From: Sphingomonas sp. 7/4-4
Lineage (GTDB): Bacteria; Pseudomonadota; Alphaproteobacteria; Sphingomonadales; Sphingomonadaceae
Assembly: GCF_027941955.1 (NCBI RefSeq)
Contig: NZ_CP115960.1
Coordinates: 3,910,001 to 3,974,000, forward strand
Reading direction: 5' to 3'
Length of the DNA stretch: 64,000 nt
The notes under the pieces were generated by a model, which saw only the letters and a list, made by a program, of their open reading frames with translations, was not told where the DNA came from and searched no databases. The translations under genes and the position numbers were made by a program. Below are positions 50,038 through 60,334 of the stretch, piece after piece (position 1 is the first letter of the stretch; each line of letters starts with the position of its first letter).

Positions 50038-51213
50038 GTGACCGAATCCAGCCGTCGCCAGGTCCTCGGCCTGCTGTCCGCCGGCGCTGCCGCCGGCTTC
50101 ACTGCCGACGCGCTCGCCCAGTCCGTCACTCGCGGCGATGCGCCGACCGAAACCGCGCAGGCACGGCCCGCACCGGAGGCGAAATACCGCCTGCCCTTCG
50201 CAGTGATCGGACTGGATCACAACCACATCTATGGCATCACCGACGCAGTGATCCGCGGCGGCGGCGTGCTGACCAGCTTCCATGCCACCGATCCCAAACA
50301 GATCGCGATGTTCCAGAAGCGCTACCCTGGCGTGAAGCTGGCGCGCTCGCAGGAGGAGATTCTCGCGGACCGGAGTATCAAGCTGGTCTGCAGCGCGGCG
50401 ATCCCGAATCTGCGCGCACCGCTCGGTATCCGGGTGATGCGCGCGGGCAAGGATTATCTGAGCGACAAGGCGGCGGTGACCACGCTTGCGCAGCTGGCCG
50501 ACGTGCGCCGCGCTATCAAGGAGACCGGCCGCAAATACGGCATCATGTATTCGGAACGGCTCGAGGTTCCCGCCGCGGTGATGGCGGGCCAGCTCGTCCA
50601 TGACGGCGCGATCGGGCGGGTCCTCCAGACCGTCAATCTCGCGCCGCACCGGCTCGCCGCGCCGACCCGGCCCGAATGGTTCTGGGATCCGGCGCGCAAC
50701 GGCGGCATCCTCACCGATGTGGGCAGCCACCAGGCCGACCAGTTCGTCTATCTGACGGGCAGCAAGCGCGCGCGCGTGGTCGCCTCGCAGACCGGCAATT
50801 TCGGCCATCCGGAGCATCCCGCGTTCAATGATTTCGGCGACATGATGCTGAACGGCGACGGCGGTACCGGCTATGTCCGGGTCGACTGGTTCACGCCCGA
50901 CGGACTTCCCACCTGGGGCGACGGCCGCCTGTTCATCCTCGGGACCGAGGGATTCATCGAGCTGCGCAAATATGTCGATATCGCCGGGCGGCCTGGCGGC
51001 AATCACCTGTTCCTCGCGGACCGAAAGGGCACGCGCTATCTTGATTGCTCCAGGGTTCCGCTTCCTTTCGGCCCGCAATTCGTGACCGACCTCGTCGAGC
51101 GCACCTCGATCGCGCAGGACCAGGAGGGTGCGCTGCTCGCCGCCGAACTCGTGCTCACAGCCCAGGCGCACGCCACTCCGGCGATGTGGCCCGCGGAGGT
51201 TCGTTTGCCGTGA
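50038..51213 (+). CDS. Tat-exported Gfo/Idh/MocA-family protein 3 (divergent)
   Basis: An intact 391-residue protein with a Tat-type signal (SSRRQVLGLLSAGAAAGFTA, cleavage near ALA-QS). The Rossmann motif is altered (FAVIGLDHNHIYGITDA instead of GxGxxG), while the lysine motif YLSDKAAVTTLAQL, and GGILTDVGSHQADQFVYLTG are conserved. GTG 50038 follows aagggga. The changed nucleotide loop suggests either altered cofactor use or a non-redox role. Last gene of the keto-sugar operon. Confidence 0.87.
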   Translation: MTESSRRQVLGLLSAGAAAGFTADALAQSVTRGDAPTETAQARPAPEAKYRLPFAVIGLDHNHIYGITDAVIRGGGVLTSFHATDPKQIAMFQKRYPGVKLARSQEEILADRSIKLVCSAAIPNLRAPLGIRVMRAGKDYLSDKAAVTTLAQLADVRRAIKETGRKYGIMYSERLEVPAAVMAGQLVHDGAIGRVLQTVNLAPHRLAAPTRPEWFWDPARNGGILTDVGSHQADQFVYLTGSKRARVVASQTGNFGHPEHPAFNDFGDMMLNGDGGTGYVRVDWFTPDGLPTWGDGRLFILGTEGFIELRKYVDIAGRPGGNHLFLADRKGTRYLDCSRVPLPFGPQFVTDLVERTSIAQDQEGALLAAELVLTAQAHATPAMWPAEVRLP

Positions 51214-51618
51214 GACCCTCCACCTAGCCCCGGGGGATCGGGAAATTCGTTCAAATTCTGGAAGTTGCCGTTGGGGCGACCGTTAAGCGCGACCCTCATC
51301 CAGCCTTCATCGAACGCGACCTCGTAATTGTCGTCGGCGTGGCGAGGGCAGCCGAGGGAAGCCATTAAGATCGTCACGGCGCCAGACCCTTGGCGGTTCT
51401 CTGATTGATATATTAAGTCTAGGCCTATTTGCTGTCAGAGTGTTTTTGTTCGTGCCGGCACAAACGGTTATCTCTTTTATCGAGCCGACTGATTTACATC
51501 ATACGCCCTTTGACTGTAGAATGGTCCGCCGAGAAATGGGGCTCGATTCGGGCGCACACCCGAGACCCCGTTCAGCTTAGATTCTGGCAACTTTTCGACC
51601 GGGTTCGAAGGGGAAAAC
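51214..51618. other. Intergenic region before the LuxR gene
   Basis: These 405 bases contain no convincing gene. The local composition drops in GC around 51400-51520 (tgatatattaag; tttatcgag), as expected of a promoter region, and a ttgact -35-like hexamer lies at 51510-51515 without a good -10 partner. A short minus-strand ORF from 51377 runs into the Gfo/Idh/MocA gene and looks spurious. Confidence 0.4.
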
Positions 51619-52275
51619 GTGCGCATCGCAATCGTCAGTCTCGTGCGATTATTGGGCGAAGCCGTCGCCCAGTCGTTGTGCGCGCGCGACGCCTCGCTCG
51701 ATATCAAGCTGGTGCGGGAGTTCGACGAACTACGCCGCGCGACGCTGGGGGCATCGCTGTTCGATCTCGTGGTGGTCGACACCACCCAGGGCCTCGATCT
51801 CGACGCGGTGCGCGCATTCCGCCGCGATCATCCGGGCCTCCCGCTGCTGGCGCTCGGCCTGCGCGAGAAGGAGGCCGAAGTGGTCGCGCACGGCAGCGCC
51901 GGCTTCACTTGCTATGTACGGCGCGAGGACGGGCTCGAGCGGCTCCACGCGATGCTGTGTGATGCCGTCGCGGGCCGGCTCACCTGTTCTCCGGAGATCG
52001 CCGCCTCGATGATGCGCGCGCTGTTCCGCAACGGGCCGGTCGCGGTCCCCGAAGAGGGTGGCCACCTCACGCGGCGCGAGGACGAAGTCGCGCACCTGGT
52101 CGCCCAGGCGTTGTCGAACAAGGAAGTGGCGCGCGAACTCGGCCTGAGCGAGTCGACCGTCAAGCACCACGTCCATTCGATCCTCGGCAAATTCGGACTG
52201 GCCACGCGCGGCCAATTGATGCGGCGGATGCGCACCGACAGTCGACCGATGCAGCCCAGCCGGATGGCGGTCTAG
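51619..52275 (+). CDS. LuxR/NarL-type response-regulator-like transcription factor
   Basis: A 218-residue protein with an N-terminal receiver-like domain (MRIAIVSLVRLLGEAVAQSL, VVVDTTQGLD) and a C-terminal GerE/LuxR helix-turn-helix (LTRREDEVAHLVAQALSNKE, then VARELGLSESTVKHHVHSIL). The receiver lacks the acidic pair at the start and may not be phosphorylated in the usual way. GTG 51619 follows aagggga. No histidine kinase is adjacent. It converges on the eCIS-like operon, with stops overlapping. Confidence 0.88.
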   Translation: MRIAIVSLVRLLGEAVAQSLCARDASLDIKLVREFDELRRATLGASLFDLVVVDTTQGLDLDAVRAFRRDHPGLPLLALGLREKEAEVVAHGSAGFTCYVRREDGLERLHAMLCDAVAGRLTCSPEIAASMMRALFRNGPVAVPEEGGHLTRREDEVAHLVAQALSNKEVARELGLSESTVKHHVHSILGKFGLATRGQLMRRMRTDSRPMQPSRMAV

Positions 52276-52843
52276 CGTCGATCTTCACCTTGATCGTTCG
52301 GTGACGGGGGCTGGCTCCCGCGCGGGATCGCCCGATTTCTGCACGCAACCCGGCGAGGCGGTCGGGGAAGACCGACAGCCGATCGCCGACCGCGATCCCC
52401 GCATGATTGAGCCGCTGTCCGATGCCGTCTAGCGCGTCATGGGCGTTGGTCACGCGCGCTGGATCACCCGACAACCCGTCGAGGATCGCACGCGGCAGCG
52501 CCTTGGCCAGCGACAGCAAGGCGGGCAGCGCATCCGGGGCTACGTCGTGTTCGGGCCGCGCCGGCGTCCGTTTCGCGGCATCAAGCGAAGCCCGCATCCG
52601 CCCGAGCTTGGCGTCGATCCGGCGCCGGATCTCGCCGAGCGCGATGCCGAATTCCTGTTTCGCCCAGGCATGCGCTTCGTTTTCGGTGACTTCGTATCGC
52701 CCGAGCCAGTCGGGATCGACCGCCGCTTCGTCGCCCGCGAGGGAACGAATAACCAGGGGGCCAGGCGGGCGGGTGGCGACGTCTGGAAGAATGAAGTGCC
52801 GCATCCCATCGGATGTACGCCAAAGCTGCTCATCGAGATTCAT
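52272..52843 (-). CDS. Unknown protein, last gene of the eCIS-like operon (frame likely broken)
   Basis: About 190 residues: MNLDEQLWRTSDGMRHFILP, later WLGRYEVTENEAHAWAKQEF, GEIRRRIDAKLGRMRASL and SLAKALPRAILDGLSGDPAR. As read, it runs 115 bases into the LuxR gene; adding one C at the C run 52306-52310 ends it at 52272, exactly overlapping the LuxR stop, as at another convergent pair in this window. ATG 52843 overlaps the upstream stop (atga). Soluble, no recognised domain. Its coupling to the effector operon makes it a possible immunity or chaperone protein; this is inference. Confidence 0.6.
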
Positions 52844-53955
52844 AACTGGTGCCCCAGATTATGTTCGACCACCCAGCGAAGGTCGGGCCAATTCTGTTCC
52901 GTGGTCAGCAATTTCACACCGTCGGCGATTGCCGGGGGCATCTCGCCAAATTGCCGTGCCATCCACCACGCCGCGGTGTTCAGCGTTCCCCAGCCGCGAA
53001 TGGGATCGCTCCCTTCGGCAAGCACTGCCGTCGCTTCGGCGTGAGCAACGCCGTCATAATCCATACCGCCTGCCTCGATCGCGCGGGCCAGCCCGGTATC
53101 GATCTCGTCCTTCGGGCCGCCGGAACCGGACAGCGTGCCGGCCAGCGAGAGCAATGTGCTTTCGCCCGAACCGATCCGCGTCCAAAGGCCCCAGCTCTTC
53201 ATGCGCGGCGCCCCCGAATCGATCCCGCTGAAGCTTTCGATCAGGTCGCGCCGGATCGACGCCGACCCTGCGGGCGGCGGGCTCGCCCGCCAGAAGTGCT
53301 GATAGGCGAGCGCGATCGCCAGCCTTCGCCATGGCCCGAGCGGCTCGCTCCGGACCGGCGGGTCGTCTTCCCCACGGATGACGGCGTCGAGCCAGTCGGC
53401 AAAGGCAATGAATTCGGCGGTGGGATTGAACCTTCGTGCCAACCGGCTCGCGGCTTCTTCATACGCCGCCGGGTCCCGACTGCGGGCGGCGACCAGGTCC
53501 AGCAAGGCCTCCTGCCCGAGCGCCCATTCGAGCGCCGTGAGGTCCTCGCCGCCGAGATGGCGATGGAGCGCCTCGAGCGGGCCGCGCAATGCGGGCCAAC
53601 CTTGCTTGAGCCGCCCGACGAGTTCCGCATCATCCAGGATGATGTGGGTCAGAATGAACATGGGCAGCAAATGCCGCGCCGTCGCGGCGAGCGTCAGCGC
53701 CTGGCCCTCGCTTACGACCACGCCAGTCCATTCGGTGACCGGCCGACCAGGCCAGGCGACCAGCCCGAAGATCAGCACATCGGATCGCCAGAGCGGAAGC
53801 AGCGCGGGAAACCCCGCGCGCGCCAGCGCCTCGCGACGCGCAGGTTCGACCGTGGCGAGGATCATGTCGTCGATCTGCTCAACCTTGCTTGCGAGCGCTT
53901 CGGCTGTCGCCGTCCAGTCTTCGATTTCGCGCATTCGTGTCTCTCCAATGCTCAT
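52840..53955 (-). CDS. Unknown 371-residue protein coupled to the effector gene
   Basis: Intact, soluble, largely helical and acidic; beginning MSIGETRMREIEDWTATAEA and ending RWVVEHNLGHQL. ATG 53955 overlaps the stop of the large effector-like gene (atga), though a second ATG at 53934 with ggagaga upstream is also good. I recognise no family. Segments such as ALTLAATARHLLPMFILTHI are mildly hydrophobic but too short for a membrane protein. Directly downstream of a polymorphic-toxin-like gene, it is a candidate immunity or loading partner; nothing in its sequence proves this. Confidence 0.65.
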   Translation of the reverse strand: MSIGETRMREIEDWTATAEALASKVEQIDDMILATVEPARREALARAGFPALLPLWRSDVLIFGLVAWPGRPVTEWTGVVVSEGQALTLAATARHLLPMFILTHIILDDAELVGRLKQGWPALRGPLEALHRHLGGEDLTALEWALGQEALLDLVAARSRDPAAYEEAASRLARRFNPTAEFIAFADWLDAVIRGEDDPPVRSEPLGPWRRLAIALAYQHFWRASPPPAGSASIRRDLIESFSGIDSGAPRMKSWGLWTRIGSGESTLLSLAGTLSGSGGPKDEIDTGLARAIEAGGMDYDGVAHAEATAVLAEGSDPIRGWGTLNTAAWWMARQFGEMPPAIADGVKLLTTEQNWPDLRWVVEHNLGHQL

Positions 53956-56900
53956 ACCGGCCGATCGAACGGGTCCCAGCTGCTGACATAGGCACTCTGC
54001 AGATCGTTCATTGCGGCCTCCTGTTCGTCGGCCGTGCCCTCGCGCGCGGTCTTCATCGCCTGTTTCACGACGCTCGACCCGCTGACATAGGCCTGGCGGA
54101 CGGCTTCATTGGTCAGCAGGTTGAACTTGGTGCGGAAATTACGCGTGATGAAACCCTTCTGGCGCTCTTCGATATCCAGGAATTCATTTTCGAGCGCCGC
54201 CGCCTTCGCCCGTGCGTCGACGAGCAGCAGACGGGACCCACGCTTCGCATCGCGCGGTGCGCTGCTGTCGGTCTCGGCGTCGGTGATCTGGCGATAGACG
54301 TCGGCGATGAACGACCTCCAGCCCGGGCGCCTGGGATTGACCGAGAAGAACAGTCGCTCGCTATTCTTCGCCTTCAATTTCGCACCCATAATCGCCTCGC
54401 CTTCGTCTCCGTCGGCCAGCGCCTGGAGTATTCTTGACGACTTGACGTTGTGCGCGCCGCCCATATGGACCTTGTGCGACAGCGAGATCGCGCTCAGCAT
54501 GTCGCAGCTGCCGGAGATGAGCGGATCGATTTCCTCTGCCGCTCCTCCATGTCGCGCGCCAGCTCGCGCGCTTTCTCATTCTCGTTCCAGGGTGCGCGGC
54601 GGAGCCCGGCAGCCACGTTGCCGTAAAGTTCGTTCATCGCTCTGGCGAAGCCCTGCGCCGGGACGTGGTGGGACTCGCGCGGCTTGTTGGGATGCGCGCT
54701 TGATCCCAGTTTGACGACTCCGTGCAGCCCGGCGAACGGCTTGCCCCGCGCAGCAACCGCCCGCATGATCTGGCGGACGCTTTGCGCCAGCACCTGTTCC
54801 GCCGCCTTGACGGCCGCTTCCGCCGCGGTCGCATCCTCGCCCTGTTCGACCTTCTTGCGGGCCTTGCGCGCTTCGGTGCGGACATTGGCCAGGTCCGCCT
54901 TTGCCGTACCGACCAGGCCGGGCACCTTGGGGTTCGCCGCCGCGGCGGCCTTCACTGCCTCGCTGCGGAGGAACTGCGCGAGCGGTTCGGTGTTGCTCGC
55001 GACCATGATCTCGGGTTCGGCGCCACCGCCCTCCACCCACAAGTGATGTTCCTCGCCATCTGCTTCGAATGGGATGTCTTCGCCGATCTGCGCGGTCGCC
55101 TTGTCTTTATCCTTGTCCTTTTTCCCACCGATCCCGAGCGCGGCGAGCAGCGATTTGCCTTTCTCGATCAGCCAGTCGAACGCCTTTTCGATCATCCCCA
55201 GGATCCAAACGCGGAATCCCTTGATCTGCTTGGCGACCATCTTGGGCAGATCACCCAGGCTGAAATAGTCGGCGATGAACCCCAGGACCGGGGCGATCAG
55301 CATCTCGAGGCCCTTTTCGACCGCATTGGCGAAGCCGCCGATATTGCCGGCGATGATGTCGGCCAGCCCGTTCACGATCGTCTCGATCAGCGTGAAGATG
55401 CGCGCGGCGTTCTGGAACACCCATTTGAGCACGCGATAGATCGCCTCGATTGCCTGCAGGATCGCGCCGGCGGGATTGAACAGCAACGCGATCCGGATCG
55501 CGACCTGCTTGGCGATGGCGGTGACCATATATTCGACCGCCATCTGGACGACCTGATCGACGATCGCCTGGGGGTCGAGCTTCTCCTTGATCATCTCGAA
55601 GATGCCTTCGGGACCCTTGTCCATCAGCACCGAGACGAGCGACCAGACCTTCTCGATCAGCGCGACATTCTTCTCGCCGATCTTCTTGGCGATGATCTTG
55701 CGGATGTTGGGCCAGGTGATGCCCATGATCTGCAGGAAGAACGTGATGATGCTCTTGAGCGACAGGTCCTTGGGGATCTGGACGTCCTTGAGATCGCCGA
55801 GCAGCCAGGACAGGAAGCCGCGCAGCATGTGCGCGGGGAAATTGTCGAAGAACTGGCTGAACCCCTGGCCGATCCCCGCCATCAGATTGTTCGCGAACCC
55901 CATCGGGTCGTCGACGATGTCCTTGGCGACCTTCTTGATCTTGGCGATCACCGCCCAGAATGCCGGCGGCGAGATGCCGAGCAGTTCGAGCAGCCCCTCG
56001 ATGATGAACTTGACCGGATCGTCGAGGAACCGGCCGACCGCGTCGACGATCCGGCCGACCAGCCCGCCGGCCTTCTTGCGCAGCTCGGCGATCTCGGTGC
56101 GGACCTCGTCGACTGCCTGCGAAGCGCGGCCGGCCAGATCCTTGTTGAACGATTCCTGGGTGGCGTGGACTTCCTGGCCGAGCTTGTCGAGCTGACCGTC
56201 GAACTTGGCCTGTTCGCCCGTCGCCCATTCCTTGAGCGACGCCGGCAGCGCGCCGAAAATCTCGGCGATGCGATCGCGGGCTTTCTTGATCAGCGCCTCG
56301 CACGCCTTGATGATGGCATCGACTTCGGTCGAGATCTCGGTGAGCTTGGCGATCACGCCGTCGGCGAAACTTTTCTCCGCCTTGTCATAGGCCTCGGTCG
56401 CCCAGCCGGGAAGGCCGGTGACTGCGTCCCACAGCCCGACGACGAAGCCCGACGCGCCCGAATGGCGGTCGTCCACGCGATCCTGGACGATCTTGAGGTC
56501 GGCCTTGAATTGGGTGGTCAGGGAAGCCTTGGCGGTCTCCCATTTCTGCATCGCGTTGGGGACGAGATCCTTGAGCAGGTCCTTGACCAGCCCCTGCGCC
56601 TCGTCGAACGCGGCCTTGGCATCGGTGCCTGCCTGCGCGCGCATCTGCGCCTCGCTGCCGACCATCCCCTTTTTGTGTTCGGTGGCCTGCCCAGCGGTCC
56701 CGCCGCGCTCGGCGGTCAGCGCGGCCAGCGCGCGCAACTGGAGTGCGCCCATATCGGCATTGGCCTTGGCGAGGGCTTCCTTCTGTTCGGCCACCACCTT
56801 GCCGGGATCGGTCTTGGCGAGATCGTCGAGCTCGCCTTGCGCGGCACGCGTCTCGGCGACCGGGCCGCTCTGGACCAGTGCCGCGGCCGGCTTGTTCATG

Positions 56901-57840
56901 CCCGCGGCATCGGCTTTCTTGCGCGCCTCCTCGGCATCCTTGTCGAGCGAGACGTTGTCGGCAGGCACGGCATCGGGCGTCGCCGACTTGGCGTTGAGCG
57001 GCGCGGTCTGCGCGGCGGCGGGCTGCGGCGTCAGCGGCGGCGCGGGTGTCGCCGGGGGCGTCGCGCCCGGAGTCTGCAGCGATTGGTAATTGTCCTCGAC
57101 CTTCTTGCTTTCGCCCTGGACGGTCGCGTTGAGTTCGCTGCCCGCCTCGGCGGCCGCCTTGTCGGGTTCCGCCTCGAGCAGCGCGTCCTCGTCAGGGGGC
57201 GCTTGTCGCGGATCACCTGGCGGATGCGCTCGCACAATTTGACGATCGCGGGGCTGGGCGCGGCATTGACCTGGGCAATCAGCTGCGCGCGCGCCTCGGC
57301 CAGTCGCTCGGCATCGGGCGGAGTCACTGCCTTTTGCGCGTCGCCCACCTGGTTCGCGGCATCGGGCAGGGTGGCCTGCGCGGTAGCGGTGCCGCCGGCG
57401 CGCTCCTTGACTCCCGCGATCCGGCCCATCGTCGCCTTGGACGGCTTGGTCGGCGGTTCGGGGATGTGCAGCTTGACCTTGGCCTCGGCGGCCTGCTCGC
57501 CGCCTCCGCCGCCTTCCGGTCCGCCGCCCTCGACCGGCGCGGGCGCCTTGGCCTTGGCGTCGAGTTCGACGGCGTCCTTCTTGTGGGCACCCTGGCCTTT
57601 CTTGCCCCCGCTATGGGCGGGGCTCGCGGTACTGCCGGATTCGTGATGCGTCGACCCAGCCGCCCGCCTGGCGCGGGCGGGGTGAGCGTGGCCGGCCAGC
57701 ATCTTGTGCACACCGCTCGCGCCGATCCGGCTCTGCAGCGCCGCCGCGGCGCTCACCGGGGCGGCGGGATGCGGGCGCACCGGCGCCCGCGCCGGGGTCG
57801 GCGCGGGCAGGCTCTTGATGGCTTTGGCGGCTCGCTCCAC
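53952..57840 (-). CDS. Large eCIS-type effector with polymorphic C-terminal domain (frame broken twice)
   Basis: About 1,296 residues when joined. The N-terminus is Pro/Ala-rich with ALQSRIGASGVHKMLAGH, resembling the LQ...GN..V.RLL motif before DUF4157 in eCIS cargo, but the DUF4157 HExxH peptidase is absent. Residues ~600-905 form the long amphipathic-helical block (FSQFFDNFPAHMLRGFLSWL, later GLADIIAGNIGGFANAVEKG) typical of those cargo proteins; near 925 comes FEADGEEHHLWVE. The end (~1030-1296) has PRESHHVPAQGF and SLSHKVHMGGAHN, suggesting a His-based nuclease-like toxin. Start GTG 57840. One C (57195-57199) and one G (54539-54540) are missing. Downstream genes overlap by four bases. 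Confidence 0.8.
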
Positions 57841-57882
57841 GCCTTCGTCTCTCTGGCCCGCCGCCGGCGGCGCCGGCTGGGG

Positions 57883-58741
57883 TCAGGACCCGGTCGAAAC
57901 CCGATCGTCGATCGGATCTTCGATCAATTGCGGCCGGACGAACCGCCGCACGCCCTTGTGCAGCACCACCCAGCCGTCATCCTCGGTCCAGCGCGCCCAG
58001 CCGAGCAGCACGCAGCAACCGCACTCGCAGGCCGATCCGCACCCGCAATCGGGCGGGCAGTCGGCGGTAGCCTGGGGCGCGGGTGCCTGGTTCCCGGCCG
58101 GTTTCGGTTGATCGGTATCCTTGGTGCCCTTGGGCGCAGGCGCGGAAGCGGCTTCGGCGATCGGCATCAGCCGTTTGGCCAGCGCCTCGCGCTCGGCGCT
58201 GTCGCTCGGCAAGGCGTCGGAGCTGAAGGCGCAAGCGCAGTCGGGCGGGTCGAACGTGATCGAGATCTCGGTGGCGCCGCGCGCGCGTTGCCTGGCGGAT
58301 ATCGTCGAGCGAATCGTCGCAGACCAGCGAGCGCGGCGCGCAGCGGCGTTCCGTGCCGCAGGCCAGGATCCAGAATTCCGTGCGCTTCGGCGGGTCCTTC
58401 GTGCCCGTCGGGCTCAGCACGCCGGTGCGCTCGTCGAGCTTGACCGCCGCCGGGCCCGCCAGATGAAGCGGATCGCCGCAGCCGTCGAGCGCGAGGCCCG
58501 GGGCAATGGTGACAGTCAGTCCGCAATCCTCGCGGATGCCGACGCGCAGTCCGCAGATGACGCCGCATCCGAACAAGGTCCGGAACAGCAGGCGGTTGAG
58601 TTCGCGGGTATAGTCGACCGCCGCGGTCAGGTCTGAATCCTGGAGGATCAGACCGGGTGCGTAGAGCGGGCGTTCGATCTGGCCGATGACGGTCGTCGCC
58701 AGGCGGTCTTCGGTGCCGTGGCAGCTGCAATCGTGGGACAT
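57883..58741 (-). CDS. Cys-rich 'GCGVICGL' protein of the eCIS-like operon (frame broken)
   Basis: About 286 residues. The N-terminal half (ERPLYAPGLILQDSDLTAAV, LNRLLFRTLFGCGVICGLRV, LAPGLALDGCGDPLH) shares its plan with the neighbouring 58744-60314 protein: a conserved R-N/LNR...G-GV..G core and a GxAxDxxGxxL segment, seen in eCIS and phage-tail-like clusters. The C-terminal part is cysteine-rich (DCPPDCGCGSACECGCCVLL) and could bind metal. A CG repeat at 58275-58290 is short by one unit, causing the frame break. No signal peptide. Probably a structural or spike/baseplate component; exact role unknown. Confidence 0.72.
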
Positions 58742-58743
58742 GG

Positions 58744-60314
58744 TCAGGCCTCCTGCGGCGGCTGCGATGCCGCCGATTTGATGGGATCTTTCGTGTCGGG
58801 CGTGGCCGTCTCGTCGGGTTCGGCGGTTTCGACTGCATCATCCTCCGCCAGCACCACGAAGCTGCTGAGATAACGGCCGCCCGGCGTGCAACCGTCGGTC
58901 GGCACATAGCGGCCGCCGCCGGCGACTTCCTGACCGCGCGCATCGACGATGAAGCCGGTACGGACCTCGATCTCGACCATGGTATCGCCTTCGAACCCCG
59001 AACTGTTGTCGGGGTTGATCTCGCCTTCCCAGAATCGCGCGGCGACCAGCGGGCGGAACGCGCGCGTCGTGCCGGCGGGATCGCCGGGGCTCGGATCGGC
59101 AACCGCGACTGCGGCGACCGGCACGCGGTACATCGTTCCGACGTCCTCGTTGGCGTCGCGCTGGACGATCGTCATCGCCAGCACGTCGGGAGTCAGCGAA
59201 TTGGTCTGGACCGGGCCCGAGAAGCTGACCCAGAATTTGGTGTCGACCGGCGGGCGAAGCGTCCTGCCCCTCTTGGTCTTGGGGCCGGCGGGGGCACGCG
59301 GCGGCGCGACGAACATCGCCGCGAAGCGGTCGAACGGCACTCGGCGATGACTGTGCGGCAGCCAGCGGGACCAGCCGACATCCTGTATCCGGGTCAGATC
59401 GCAACCGCGGATCAGGTCGAACAAACTATTGTTGGGATAGGCCAGGCGGCGTGCGCGATGATCGTCGATCGGCGCGGCGATATGCGGTTTGCCGCAGGCG
59501 AAGGCGATGGCGACGCAGGCGATCGGCACGCCGTCGTCGAGCGCCACATGGAGATGACCGACCTTCGTCAGCCGCGGCCGTGCGCACAGATGCGGATCGT
59601 GCCGGGCGAGACTCCAGTCGACCAGTTGGTCGTGCGGGCCGCGATCGTGGACCGCAGCGATATGCGGATCGCCGTCCGGCGAGGGTTCGTGCGACCAGCG
59701 CGGCTCGCCCTTCTCGGACTCAGAGGGCTCGCATGCACATTGGCAATCGGGCAGTCCGTGGGTGCAGTTCGGCGTCAGCGAATAGACCACCGTCTCGCAG
59801 ACGTGATTGCCTTCGCAGCGCGTATCGCCGCAACCGTCTTCAACACGGATGCCGTCGATCCATGCTTCGGCGTAATGGGCGCGGAGCAGGTAGCGGCGAT
59901 GCTGTTCCGTCTCCTCTGTGTAGTCCTTCTCGCCCTTCTCCCGCTTGTCGTCCTCGGGCTCGGAGGGGTGCTCGCCTGCGGTCCAGCCGCATTCCCTCGG
60001 ATCAGCCACAGCAGGTCATCCGGCGCGGTCAGGTCGACCGGCTCGCAAGCGACGAGCTCGCGGCCGCGCGCATCGAACGCCATTCCGGGGCCGACCGTGA
60101 TTCCCGCTTCGCCGGGAATGATCGCGAACCCCTCGGCGACGCCCCAGCCGAGCATCGTGCGGTTGATCAGCCGCCGTCGCTCGATCAGATAATCCTGCTC
60201 GAGCTCGAAATCGGCGACGGTCAATTTCTTGCCGCGGAAATAGCGGTTTCGTTCGGACGGGCTGCACGGGCCGCACCGCGTCGCAGTCCTTGGTGCTGGC
60301 GTTTCGCAGCGCAT
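58744..60314 (-). CDS. 'NRYFRGKKLTVADF' protein of the eCIS-like operon (frame broken)
   Basis: About 523 residues. The N-terminus carries SERNRYFRGKKLTVADFELE, then RRRLINRTMLGWGVAEGFAI and GPGMAFDARGRELVACEPVD, matching a conserved but uncharacterised protein found in eCIS clusters of diverse bacteria. The middle has Cys pairs (CTHGLPDCQCACEPSE) and a PHTHA-like metal-rich stretch; the end is an extended beta-rich region. ATG 60314 is preferred (ggagga seven bases before), although ATG 60338 overlaps the upstream stop. One G is missing at 60006-60007. Its neighbour at 57883-58741 is a paralogue. Confidence 0.75.
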
Positions 60315-60334
60315 GACTTTTTCCTCCTTCGATT

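Noticed and set aside
51036..51377. Minus-strand ORF after the third oxidoreductase
   Set aside because: More than half lies antisense to the oxidoreductase gene and the rest shows no domain or ribosome site.
54722..57646. Plus-strand ORF of 974 residues opposite the effector gene
   Set aside because: Its Leu/Asp-rich repetitive sequence mirrors the amphipathic helices on the other strand; no ribosome site or domain.
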